Positions 10,990 to 22,300 of a DNA stretch of 64,000 nt are shown one piece after another. The DNA is from Craspedostauros australis (Eukaryota; Bacillariophyta; Bacillariophyceae; Mastogloiales; Achnanthaceae). The notes beneath the pieces were generated by a model. The model worked only from the letters and a program-made list of their open reading frames with translations, was not told the origin of the DNA and did not search any database. Numbering within the stretch: the first letter of the stretch is position 1; each line of letters starts with the position of its first letter. The stretch is from assembly GCA_026770025.1 (NCBI GenBank), contig JAMXDE010000003.1:1860001-1924000 (forward strand). The letters run 5' to 3'. The position numbers and the translations under genes were made by a program.

Positions 10990-12207
10990 TCACATCGCCA
11001 TTGGTGTCAGCAGGCAGGCATGCTTTTCGTTGCTGCTCATGTCGAGCATGAGGATGTGCAGCGCCTCGCGCTGTTTCGATTCCGTCGCTATACTTGCGTC
11101 GATCGCCCAGCTGGGGATCTTGGAACCAAAGTTGGGGGACGAACCGAATCTATCTCCAAAGGTTCCGACGCGTTGAATTTGGCAGGATGTTGTAGATTGT
11201 TGCGGTTGGTCGTCGTTGCTGTTGTTTGCGGAGCCGGCAGCATCATCCAGAAGCTTGAATTGGACGGTGGGACGGATGGAAGGAGCTGTGCCAGTGGGCA
11301 AGCTGGACTCGCATTCGTAGATGTGAATAGGACACTGCAGCAGGTTGGCGAGGACCGTGAGTTCGGGACCGCCCGCGTAGAGGCCGCCAGCCGCACCTGC
11401 GGTTTGCAACTGGATGAGGTAGTTGTTGATGGCTTCGAGGTCATTGCTGCCGAACTCGGCCAGCGCAGCGGATTGCAGAAGCTTGCGGGTTGTCGCAATT
11501 TGCTTCCCAGACACGAAGAGCGTCGATGATGGCGGCGACCGCGCGAGAACCTTCGCGATGAGATGCCGCCACTCCTGCGGTGTGCGTTGGGCCGAGGGAT
11601 CGTTTTCGTTTTGCTTTTCGAGTCCCAACCGGATGGTTCGGAATACGCAGTCGCCGTCACCGAGGACGTTGGTCATGGAAAAGAGTTGATTTCGACTGCC
11701 GCTGGCAGGTGAGTGGAAGAATTGCGGGTGAACGCATCCTGCGTTGTGGAGGATGGTCGGGTCGGACATATCGATGGGAGAGCCTTTCTCATTTTGGCTG
11801 CGCTGCAGCACGAAAGTGGCCGATCTTACTACTCGCTTCGCCTTGGTGGTGAGTTCCTGGGCCTCCAATGCCGCAGTTGGCGCCATTTGAAGCTGCGAAT
11901 TGCTGGTATGCGGAGTCGACGAAGATATCCGCTTCTGCTTCTGTTTCTGTGCCACTTTGGGCACTGATGATGCCAACGGAGGTGCCGACGGTTGCATGGA
12001 GGAGGAGCGCGCTGGATTGTGCCGTTGGATGGCCATGGCCTCCGCCACATGCAACGAACACAAGGAGCCGTGTGCTGCCATCATCGCCATCGCCGTAATC
12101 ATCAGCAGGCGTGATGGCATCGCAGCGCTGATGCTTCGTTGCTGTCTGCTCATCTCTGACGTTGTCGATGATGATGATGATGTTGGTGGTGTCATTGTCT
12201 TTGTCAT
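10990..12207 (-). CDS. OTU-domain cysteine protease (putative deubiquitinase)
   Basis: A single exon of 405 residues. The catalytic signature of the ovarian-tumour family is clear: GDGDC at residues 183-187, with Cys187 as the expected nucleophile, followed by FRTI. The region LYAGGPELTVLANLL (276-290) and the PIHIYE strand match the second conserved OTU block. The C-terminal HILMLDMSSNEKHACLL fits the strand carrying the catalytic histidine, most likely His396. The first 175 residues are low complexity (Ser, Gln, Ala), with a hydrophobic stretch at about 34-46 that could be a signal or anchor. OTU proteases cleave ubiquitin chains; substrate and linkage cannot be told from sequence. It follows the LRRC40-like gene on the same strand with 363 bases between. 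Confidence 0.85.
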   Translation of the reverse strand: MTKTMTPPTSSSSSTTSEMSRQQRSISAAMPSRLLMITAMAMMAAHGSLCSLHVAEAMAIQRHNPARSSSMQPSAPPLASSVPKVAQKQKQKRISSSTPHTSNSQLQMAPTAALEAQELTTKAKRVVRSATFVLQRSQNEKGSPIDMSDPTILHNAGCVHPQFFHSPASGSRNQLFSMTNVLGDGDCVFRTIRLGLEKQNENDPSAQRTPQEWRHLIAKVLARSPPSSTLFVSGKQIATTRKLLQSAALAEFGSNDLEAINNYLIQLQTAGAAGGLYAGGPELTVLANLLQCPIHIYECESSLPTGTAPSIRPTVQFKLLDDAAGSANNSNDDQPQQSTTSCQIQRVGTFGDRFGSSPNFGSKIPSWAIDASIATESKQREALHILMLDMSSNEKHACLLTPMAM

Positions 12208-12570
12208 TGTTTGGGCGAGTGCGAGTGCGCGTGTTGTGATTAGGTCGTTGCTGGACGATTTGTTGATTGGGGGATTGGCTGGCTCAATTTATGACCTCCG
12301 TGGAACAACATGAGGAAGGCATTGATGCGAGAGCCAATGCCGTCAACACAGCCAAGACGATGCAATCAGATGTCATCAATGAGATCGATGCCAAGCAGAA
12401 CAAAAGATGGAAGAAAGAAGGAAAACGAACTGGGGGATGGTGACATGTGTTTGGCATGGTTTGGTTGTGTGTTCCGCACGATCGGAACAGCGATTTCCAC
12501 GTGCGCGGCGCGTGCCCGCATTTCGTCGTGAGTATTCATATTACCGCAACTTCCAACTAACAATCTACTC
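12208..12570. other. Intergenic spacer between two minus-strand genes
   Basis: 363 bases between the stop of the LRR gene and the start of the OTU gene. It should contain the 3' UTR of the former and the promoter of the latter; no specific element is recognised. Confidence 0.4.
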
Positions 12571-15276
12571 TTATTTCTTAGCCTGGCGTTCCAATCTGAT
12601 CAATTTCGAACGTTCCATCGCCAACGATTTCTTCACCGCGTACCGTTTGGCCTGGGACAAGGAGAAGGACTCCAGTTGCTCCTCCAAGGCAACAACAGAG
12701 GCCTTCAGCTTGGTTCTTTCTTCGTTCATGAGATCGCCGGCTGCTGTGGTTGCGATTTCGGTTTCCGTTTCCGTTTCGGTTGGTGCTGGTGCTGACGTCG
12801 TAGTTGTGGTTTCGGCTGGTGCCGGTGCTGCGACTGCTGCCATTTCTTTCGCCACCACTGGCTCGGTTGCTGGTTCTGCAAGGGTCGCCTTTGCTTCGGT
12901 TGGTGGGAGCTTCTTCTCGTCTTTCTCCTTTGCGATGGGCGCTGGCTCAGCTGCGATTGCGGGTGCGTCGTCGCTAGCCGAATTCGCTGCAGTTGCCTGG
13001 CCCGCAAGAGCCTCTTTCATGGCTTCGATCTGCCGTCCGTAGGCCGCCGCCTGCGCATGGCTCAGCTTGGTCTGCAGGTAGGCCAGATTGTCCACCTTCT
13101 CCTGCCGGACCATGCGTTGCGGATTTTGCTGCAGATGGACGGCGACGGATTTGCTGCAGTGCGTTGTTAGCATACCCAGGACGAACGGGATCTGCCGAAT
13201 GTCGTTGGCCTGGAATTGGAGGGTGCGCAGCTGAGGAGAGGAGGCGCACAGTCGCAGGATCCATGTCTCGGAGATGGATTTGACGTAATTATGAGAGATG
13301 TCGAAGTACTCAAAGCTCTGCGTGAAGCGGGCTGCGTCATCGAGAGACGCGATTTGGTTGTGGGACACGTTCAGGTGTCTCAAACTGACGCAGCGATTGT
13401 GAAGTTTCGGGAAATGCCGCAATCGGTTGCCGGATAGATTGATGGATTGGAGTTTGGGCATGCCGCCATCTCCTTGTGCTGGCAGTTCGAAGGATGTCAA
13501 CCGGTTGTTGGAAAGATCCAAATGTGTGAGATGCGGGAAGGATAAGGCCAACGACGGAAACTGTTGAAGTTGGATGTGATTGATCTCGATCTTGGAGACG
13601 GTATTGGCTGCGAACAAAGAGTCGGGCAAGGTACCGAGGCCGACGATGTTTCCCTTGGCCTTTCCATCGAGGATGATCGCCTCGACTAGCACACAATCGC
13701 TATCTGCATGATCCTCTTGGCGTTGGGCGACTTCGTCACCGATCGCTTCCAAATCTTGCGGCGAGAGTGGTGCATGGGTCGACCATCGTCCAAAATTCAT
13801 GATGCCGCGATCATCCAATACGGATGCCAACAGCGATGCCGACTTTGGCGCTGACCCTTTGGTGGCAGGTGCGTTTGTCGCCGCGGATGTGGGTGCCGAT
13901 GATGATGGATTTGCGCTCCCTTGGCCTTCTGCCTTCATGCGTTTTCGAAAGAGTTCCATCAAGGCACGCAGAGAGAGATTTTGGCTGTTGGGAATACGCC
14001 ACAACGGATTGTTGTGGATGTTGCAATGCTGCAGGTTGGTGCACAAGCCAATTTGGTTGGGCAGCGTGGTCTTGAATTGATTGGAGGCGAGATTGAGGCG
14101 CTGCAGCGAAGTTTGGAGCCGGATGAAGATGGCGCCATCGAGCTGCGTGAGGTAGTTGTCGTGGAGATAGAGCTCTTGGCACTTTAAGGCGGTGCTCGTG
14201 GCGGCACTTGGCTGTGACAAGATACCACTAAGATCTGTGAGCTTGTTGTTGCTGACGTCGTATCGCACGATGGATGGCAACAAGGGTGGCACGGCGGTGG
14301 TCAATCGATTGTAGGACAGGTTCAGAACCTCGAGCACTTTTGTTTGGAGCTGGGAAGCGTCTGCAATCTGATTGTGCGATGCATTGAACGACTTTAACGA
14401 ATGGTCGCATTGCAGATGGGTGATGCTGGGAAGGGAAGTGAATTGGTTGTGCGCGACGTCGAGGTGTTGCAGATTGGGACAGTGCATTGCCTCCAACGAT
14501 GTGATTTGGTTGTTGGAGGCATCGAGCACACGAAGGTTTGGGAACGCGGTCGGTGCCTCGTTGGTTGACTCATTGTTCGTGGCGGTGATAGCTTGCAGCT
14601 TGTTGTTGGAGAGGTTGAGCTCTTGCAATGTCTGCGCGCAGCTCCCCAGGTTGATGGTCGTGAGCTGATTCTGAGACAGGTCGAGGATGGCGAGGTGTTC
14701 GAAGGTTGTGGGGAATGAGATTGGGATGCGAGCGGTGCCATTGGCATTGGTGGACGTCGCAATCTCTTTCAGATTGCATCGGCGCAGACGAAGGATTTGA
14801 AGCAATGGGAACTGATCGAGTTCGAAGGCAGGTGTCTCCGCCTTTGCGTCTGCATCAGCAGCGACGTCAAGGTCATTGTCGGAAAGATCCAGCAAGGAAA
14901 CGTTTTCCTCGGCAAAGGACTGGTGGTGGCTGGAACTGAGGGTGTTGGATGTCATGCTGTACTCCACCTTGGCCCTGAGATCGACGGCAGGCAGCGGCGC
15001 GGACAGCCCCATGTTGGCGAGGTTGAGCTTGCCCGTCTGTCTCGCTCTTTGCAGCGCCTGATCAAACCGCTTTTGCGAGAACGTGGAATGGATCACCGCA
15101 GGCGGGTCGTCGGTTGGTCGGGTCGCCATGTGGTTGTTGCCCTTGCCATCGCCAGTATCGGGAGTGTTGTCAGTCGAAGCACGCGCGGCGTCGTTGGTGG
15201 TGGCCGCTGCCGCAGGAGCCGCGATGCCATGAGCAGCCGCGAAGGCCGGGTTGAGCTGGAAGTGGCGCTTCGGCAT
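12571..15276 (-). CDS. LRRC40-like leucine-rich repeat protein
   Basis: I place the start at the ATG at 15276 (901 residues); the frame stays open upstream to 15552, but that part contains no conserved sequence. Residues about 65-90 read FDQALQRARQTGKLNLANMGL, the characteristic N-terminal motif of LRRC40-type proteins before the first repeat. About twenty LRRs of the type LxxLxLSxNxL follow in two blocks, separated by a linker (about residues 450-540) with a Pro/Ala/Ser-rich part. After the second block comes a long Ala/Glu/Thr/Pro-rich region and a basic, coiled-coil-like C-terminus (EEQLESFSLSQAKRYAVKKSL). There is no signal peptide or membrane segment, so it is likely cytosolic. LRR domains of this type bind proteins; the precise function of LRRC40 is not established. 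Confidence 0.85.
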   Translation of the reverse strand: MPKRHFQLNPAFAAAHGIAAPAAAATTNDAARASTDNTPDTGDGKGNNHMATRPTDDPPAVIHSTFSQKRFDQALQRARQTGKLNLANMGLSAPLPAVDLRAKVEYSMTSNTLSSSHHQSFAEENVSLLDLSDNDLDVAADADAKAETPAFELDQFPLLQILRLRRCNLKEIATSTNANGTARIPISFPTTFEHLAILDLSQNQLTTINLGSCAQTLQELNLSNNKLQAITATNNESTNEAPTAFPNLRVLDASNNQITSLEAMHCPNLQHLDVAHNQFTSLPSITHLQCDHSLKSFNASHNQIADASQLQTKVLEVLNLSYNRLTTAVPPLLPSIVRYDVSNNKLTDLSGILSQPSAATSTALKCQELYLHDNYLTQLDGAIFIRLQTSLQRLNLASNQFKTTLPNQIGLCTNLQHCNIHNNPLWRIPNSQNLSLRALMELFRKRMKAEGQGSANPSSSAPTSAATNAPATKGSAPKSASLLASVLDDRGIMNFGRWSTHAPLSPQDLEAIGDEVAQRQEDHADSDCVLVEAIILDGKAKGNIVGLGTLPDSLFAANTVSKIEINHIQLQQFPSLALSFPHLTHLDLSNNRLTSFELPAQGDGGMPKLQSINLSGNRLRHFPKLHNRCVSLRHLNVSHNQIASLDDAARFTQSFEYFDISHNYVKSISETWILRLCASSPQLRTLQFQANDIRQIPFVLGMLTTHCSKSVAVHLQQNPQRMVRQEKVDNLAYLQTKLSHAQAAAYGRQIEAMKEALAGQATAANSASDDAPAIAAEPAPIAKEKDEKKLPPTEAKATLAEPATEPVVAKEMAAVAAPAPAETTTTTSAPAPTETETETEIATTAAGDLMNEERTKLKASVVALEEQLESFSLSQAKRYAVKKSLAMERSKLIRLERQAKK

Positions 15277-16384
15277 GCTTCGCGAGGTTGGCGTCGGTGG
15301 TACGCAATCAGAGATGTAAGCCAGGGGATTTGGATGTGATTGGAGATGCTGGATGTATTGAAGACTATGATCATAGATCAGCGGAGAGAGAAAGTATGGG
15401 ACAAGGATGGGAGCGAGCGCATCAGAGATGGGGCTCCGGTCCATGTTGCTGCCGACGACGCAAAGCGCCAACGATCCTTCGGTGCGCACGACAACTGCGA
15501 CGTGTGCGGAACAAGATCCGAACGGTACGTTCGTGACTGAACGGTTTGACAATACAGATAGTGACTGGATTACGGTCTACCATATCCCCAGCCTTGAATG
15601 TGCAGAATCTGACGCTAGGGAGCAGCGGCTACCTCCACCAAAACAAGAAAGTAAACGAGAAAGAAAAAAGTCACAACCTCCCTCCACACAGAAGCACACA
15701 CAGAGACGAAGAGAGAAACCCGCCCAAATCGTATTGGACGAAATGAAATGGGACGCTGCGCGACACGTCTCGTGGCCATGTTCCGAGACGTTGTTTCTCT
15801 CTTTGCTCCCATGAAAGTTCTCCAGTGGGCTTGCTTTCTTGGATCACATTGCCGACCCGTTTCTGCTCGACGAGTCTGCTCAGCTGGTAAACTGGGCGAC
15901 TCCAACGTTGCTAGCATACGATACTATCCCTTTACGACCCACTCGTCTGGTGCAGCCGTGTATTATCCTCGTAGCGCACAACTACAACTATCTCCATAGG
16001 TGCTTGTGGCAACAATCCATACTCTCCAGACAGCTCAACCAGAGAGTCCACGAGAGCACTGTGAAACGCGCATTGATTCATCAGTCTGTCAGGTTCCGCA
16101 AGATCGCGGACATTTGGAGACCAATTCCGAGCTGGAGAGGCAAAACCGGCCGAAAGATAGATACGGAGGTTGGCGCGAAGCCTTGTTGTGGAGGAAGACA
16201 CCAAACGCATCATAGCGCAACATAACGCAACATAACGCAACGCAACGCATCACGGAATCCCGAGACGGAGGGGAGCGCATAGTCCTCGTTCCAGTAACCT
16301 TGCGTTCCCAGAGGTGGTCACACAGCCAGCAATCACAAGAGCAGAAGCAGAAGCAGCTGGAGCAGCAGCTGCGGCACCGCCACG
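15277..16384. other. Divergent promoter region
   Basis: 1.1 kb between the oppositely oriented LRRC40-like and DENN-WD40 genes. It should carry both promoters. A small CATAACGCAA repeat lies at about 16216-16245, shortly before the DENN-WD40 start. No core promoter motif can be assigned. Confidence 0.4.
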
Positions 16385-19300
16385 ATGCCCAGCAATCAGC
16401 AAGCGCCGCTGTCACGGGAGGAGCGCACGAGGGAACGGCGCGCACGTCGCGAGGCGATAGACTCCGCAGCTTCCGCAGTGTCCGCCTCCACTCCTTCGCG
16501 TGCCCACACAACGCCCGTGCGTCTCACTGCGGAAGAACGCGCCATGCTCACGGTCTCCTCCACCTCGACTTCGGCAGGCACCAGACGCGGCGGCGGAGAC
16601 CGCGATCGCGACAGAGAGCGGGAGCGCGAGAGACGGCGAGAGGAACGCAGGCAGCGCAGGAACAGCGGCGACACGCTCTACAGCGGCTCGACCGCGGATG
16701 CATCCATATCCAATGCGACCAACGCTTCCGGTCGGACCTCCGCCACCGATTACGACAACGGCGGCGCCCCCATCTCCACCAGCGAAGACCGCGCCCAGCG
16801 GTACCTGCAGAGGCGCAGAGATCGGGAGGCCGCTGCGGCAGCAGCATCAGGTGCCTCGTCGCCGCCATCATCCGCCGCAGATCGACGCTCCGGTTATCCG
16901 CGCTCCAGAAGGGCCAGCGGGGGTGGCAGCATCCCCCACTCGGATGCGCATTCGCATTCTGACGATCATCATCGCTACTCTTCTCGCAGATCGCATGACG
17001 ACGACACCCACGCCTCCGCAAGCTCGGGGTACTCGGCACGTAGATCTGGCCGTGATAGAGATCACCACCATCGCGATCGCGATCATCACCGGGATAGAGA
17101 TCGCGAACGTGGTGATGGCGAATCGGCCTACTCCGGTGCCAGCTCTGCGGCGGGATCGTCGCGACGAAGGGGCGGTGCGGGCGAGCCGCGTCCCAGCAGA
17201 AGGCACGCCTCCGATTCGGGAACCTCGGATGCCGGCCATTCCGAACGTCCCAGGCGTCGTCACACATCCGGCGACGGTGGCCTCACAGGAACCGCGACAG
17301 CGGGCCAGCCGAATGCCGCTTCATTATCGCACGAAGATGAAATCGAACGCATCCGAGAATTGAGGGAACGGCGTTTGCGAGGGGAACGTGGTTCCACGGA
17401 AGCACCGAGGCGTGCGCACACCGATGTACACGACCATCAGCGCTACTCCTCGCGCAGCCGTACCAGAAGCCGCGATCGTTTGGACCCATCCCGCGCGAGA
17501 AGTCGCGACCGTCTCTCCTCCTCCAATCACAGGGAGGAACGTGGCAGCAGCAGAGATCGTCTCGCACCATCCAGAGACGACCGAGGCAAGAGCCGAGAGC
17601 GAATCTTGAGCGACCGGGAACGTGCGCGCATGCATCGCAGGGAACGTCTGGAGGGTGGCGCACCGCGCGAACGCTCGACGCGTGGCAATCGCACGGCCGG
17701 AATTTCGTCCGCCTCATCCGTGACATCCTCGGGACCGACCAGCAAGATGCATCGCAGTTCCAGCGTCGATGGATTGCAAGAGCACGGCAAGGACATGCGA
17801 CGGCCGTCATCTTCTAGAGAATTGCGCACGGATCAACGCAGGTCGCGCCGGCACCATGCCATGGACGACGATGATCGGCGCGGTAGCGACCATCGACAGC
17901 CATCCTCATCAACGTCTCTCACATCCACTGGTTCCAACGTGTCGAACCAACAGCACCAGGGTGGCGGTGGCGCCACTTACGATGATTACACAATGGAACT
18001 GTCATCGTCGAGACATGAGGAGACCAAGAGATCCTCATACCTGGAGGAACGAGAAGCACGGCGCCAGAAACGACGCCAGTCCTTATCCTCTCTCAATGAC
18101 ACGGCCTCGACCACCACGGCGACCACATCCGCATCATCCACTCTCAATAACAGCAACCACGAACCAGACGAACCCTCATCCGGCAACAGCAGCGAATTGG
18201 CCAGAATACGACAACGGCGCGAGGCGCAACGAGCAGCCTTGCGCAAGCAACGAGGAAGTAACAAGCAGAACTCGACTCCGGATCGACGGGCGCGTGCAGA
18301 GGCGCAGAAGGCCAGGACGGTACGGCGACAAAAGTCTGTTACTGCGGCAACCCCCTTGCGTGGTGCGATGCCGGATCCTTCCAAAGGCCTGTTGCCACAA
18401 TCAGTATCATCACCAACAACGGAGGTGCCACCAACGCATGTGACAAAGACAGAAGCCGCAACGTCGCGGACGGCATTGGCGTCTGCAAATGCACCAACAA
18501 CCGCGCTTGGAGATACCAAGGACAAAACCATTCCTGAAATTACAACCGCCGATAGCAGTTTCGATATCCCCGATCTCGAATTCAGCGATGCCGAAGAAGA
18601 CCCTGACGCCATCGATCTGGATCAATCGGGTTGGAGCGTCCGCGTCTTCGTCGTTTCGGCTGTCGACCTGCCAATCCACGTTGTGCCGAACACGCCCCTC
18701 TGCCCTGTCCTCAAATTCGGCCTCGTCAAGATGCCGAGCGGCAACGCAGAAGAGCTGCACGATAGGTTGGGCGATTCCAGCGTCGCTGCGTTGAGAACGG
18801 CGCGCGTACGTTCCACGACCAGCAAGATCCTCAGCAAGCGAGATAATGGTTCCGTCGATTTTCATCAGGAGCTGCGTTGGGATCGCATCCGCCACCCAAT
18901 GAACACCTCGCTTTGCGTCGAAATCTCCGCCCAAGCTGTGAGATCTCCCGCCAACCACAAGGAATCGCCGCAGGCCATCCTCTCAACTCCACTCACCATG
19001 GAGCCTTCCAAGGAATCCACCAACGATCTTGGCGGTGGCATGAAGCGAAGCGCCAGCAGCGGCGCCATGAAACGATCCAAAAGTGTCGATGGATTCACCT
19101 CTGGTGACAGCGGCAGGCGCGGCGTATCCCGCAATGCCTCCGGTTCCGATGACGACATGAACAACAACAACGCCCCTGGTGGCTTGCGCGCGCTGTGGAG
19201 AAAGGCCACCAACCGCAAGGCTGCAGAATTGGAGGCCGCCAATGCTGCCGCGGCGGTTGCGCGCATGCTTGTGGAGCAAGACGCGCCTCCGGGTGCGGCG

Positions 19301-22300
19301 ACCGGCACAGAGCCGTCCTCCGCAGCAGCCACGGCCCGCGCCATCGCCACTCCAGCACAACCGCAGACCGATTACGACGTGACGTTGAAAACAGATGAAT
19401 CCACGAAGGACACAGCAAAAATGACTCAGGATTTGCGGTTGGGTTCCGTCGTAATCCCTCTCACGAGCCTCCCACTTGGCATGGCCATGGATGGCAATCA
19501 GACCGCGCGCGTGGAACAATGGTACCCAGTCGATCATCTGGAGTCCTCCGAGTTTGGTGGCAAGAAGCCCAGGGTGTTGTTGGAAATCTCCTTTGCGTCT
19601 CCAGACAACCTCGATGACAGCGAGGATGAGATGGATCCAGATGATCTGCTGCATGAAAGCAACTCCAGCCTGTCCTTCAATGCCTCCAAAACAATGGCCA
19701 TGATGCAAGCCTCCTTCTCGAGACGCGCCTCCCTTGATGCCCTCAACTCGCGGCAAGAGGAAGCTGGCGAATCCAAACACCACCAACAGCAGCAGCAACA
19801 GCAAGACACGAAGAAGAAAAAGAAGATAAGCGATCCCGTGCTGCAACCAGGTGTCGTTGATTTCATATCTGTCATCGGTCCAAAGGATTTGGGCAATCTG
19901 GTGACCGAAGCATCGAACACGGGCGACGGATGGATCGAGAACTGCCATCCCAAATCCGTCATCCTGGAGCAGTTCCCACCCAGCGACGAATACTACCAAT
20001 CCATCAAACGTTCCGCGACGTTGCAGAATATGACGGAATGGTTCTCCTTTCCCGAAGGCATGCGATTGTGGCGTGGGCCGAATCCACCGACGCATTCCGA
20101 TTTGAACCTCAAGCGATTCTCAGCGTCGTCGCCGCCCAACATCACGAGTTCTACGACGGCGGCCTTCGATGCGTGTTTGAATTGCACGTCGGCCTTCACC
20201 TGGTTCCTCATTGCTTCCAATTCTGATGAATACGGCTCGTCGTTGGTCAAGACGTACGGTGGCGTGATTCGGTTCTACGTCCCAGCCCCCGTCGATCCCA
20301 AAGAGTACACTCTCGCCAAGGATGGCATGTCGAATGGCAGCCGGTTGTGGGTACCCATGGCAATCTGCCTCACAACCAACCTGCCGATTGTTGGTGTCTT
20401 GGAGTCCATATTGCTCCGCCTATGTGAAGAGCTGACCAAAGACAACGGCAACATCGGCGGCGCCGATGGTAATAACAACAGCAACAGCGTGATGGAGAAC
20501 ATCCACAAGCAGCTCGGCAAGCTGATCTTGAATTTCCAAAAACCCATTCCTGGCGCCGTCAACTGCTCAGTTCCCTTTTTGAAGGGCGAACGATTCCTGC
20601 TGTCGTTGCCACCGACAAATGGACTGCCAGCACTGCCTCACGGACATGCTGTCATTTCGGTCTGCCGATTGCTGGGTGCGGAGGGATTGAACTTCATGCT
20701 AGCTGCCATACTCACAGAATCCAAGGTCTTGATCCATGCACATGATCTATCCGACGTGGTAATGGCGGCCGAGGTGGTCATGGCACTTTGCTACCCATTC
20801 ACATGGTCCTTCCCGTACATTCCTATCCTGCCCATTGACATGCTGGAGTTCGTGGAGGCGCCGCTGTCATACATCCTGGGTGTTCCTACCTCCAGCATCA
20901 AGCATGTGGATCCGAACTCGTTGGAAGATGTGGTGGTGATCGATCTGGACAACGGATTCTCGACAACGAGCCAGCTGGACATGAAGAAACGCGGGGTCGT
21001 GCCCAACCCGAAAAACCCAACACCACTGCCGGCGTCGGTGGCTGCGAGCTTATCCAAATCGCTGCACAAACTCCTGCGAGCCGAAGAACTGGTGGAGGAA
21101 GAATACGCAGACGACTTTCAGCACACAAATCCGCGGTTGGAGACGGAGAGCTTGGCCGAACGGGAATTCCGGATCGCGGTGGCTGTGCAAATCAGCAGTC
21201 TGCTGCGCGGCTATCAGGAATGCACGGGGCCAGTCTTCAACCGAGATAAATTTTTGAAGATCACACCGTCCGCGTACGAAGAGCGCAGCAAAGATGGCAT
21301 GCCACCGTCCTCGTCGTCATCCTCGTCACGCGGTGGGTCGTCGTCAGCTTCGTTGCAACCATCACCACGTGCCAAACGATTTCTGTCGACGCTGGTCAGC
21401 GGACAGAACTTCCAGCAGCTGTTGGATTTCAACGAGAATCTGGGATTCTTTCACGAGATCATGGAGGCGTTGGATGATACCGACAAGCAACCGCTGCGAT
21501 CCTCGTCGGGGATGGACACCAGTGTTTCCAAGTTGGAACGCACGCTAAATCAACTGAACAAGGCATTGCAAAAGATTGAAGACAAGATCCCAACGTACCG
21601 CGTGGATACCAACTTGGAAATGGATTCGGATGATGAAGACGGATTCTTGCTGCTCCACGAAGACCCATTTGATGATTTTACCGATTTCGATGTATTCAGC
21701 GCACCCTTCCAAGCCTCCGAAAGCAGCAAACATGCAAACAACGGCGATGGCACGTCCTCCTTCACCGAGCGCATCCTGAAACGGAGCATGAAGCTGCCAG
21801 AGCTGCCAGCTGATACGCACGATCCTGTGGGGATGATGGAATACGAACGAATTTCCAAGGATACCCTGAAGGAACATCCGTGGGAATATCAACGATTGTT
21901 CGACATTCCGTTCAACACCAGCGCCAGCAATGGCGATGCCAACGATGCTGACAACTCGCACACCAACGACACTGGCAAAGAGCCCTTCATTGCCATCACC
22001 GAGAAGGTTCGACTCAAGGATGCCATCGGCGAACGTCGGTATCGCGCCTGGAAACTTGCGCAAGATCGCAAACTGGAAGGCATGAACGAGTTCGACAAGG
22101 TCATAGCTGACGACTTGACGTCCGGCAAGCAAGGCACGTCGTTGGACTTGGCGAGTTTGGTGACCTCGGCCACTTCGGACATGTCGGATTCCATGTCGAC
22201 CATGGGATCCACCCAGCCGGATCTGGCGTCAGGTCTCGATCCACAGAAGCAGCGCGTGATCGATGCGAAGAATCGAGACATCCTGCGACGGTGCCTGGAC

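Noticed and set aside
10750-11529. 259-codon plus-strand frame over the OTU gene
   Set aside because: It is antisense to a well-supported OTU protease, has no domain, and its start lies in non-coding DNA.
12571-15552. Longer LRRC40-like protein starting at 15552
   Set aside because: That position is not an ATG, and the added N-terminal residues show no conserved pattern; the start at 15276 fits the family better.
16548-17363. Long alternative frames on both strands over the Arg/Ser-rich start of the DENN-WD40 gene
   Set aside because: They are mirror products of the repetitive CGCGATCGCGAT-type codons; only the frame leading into DENN and WD40 has recognisable domains.
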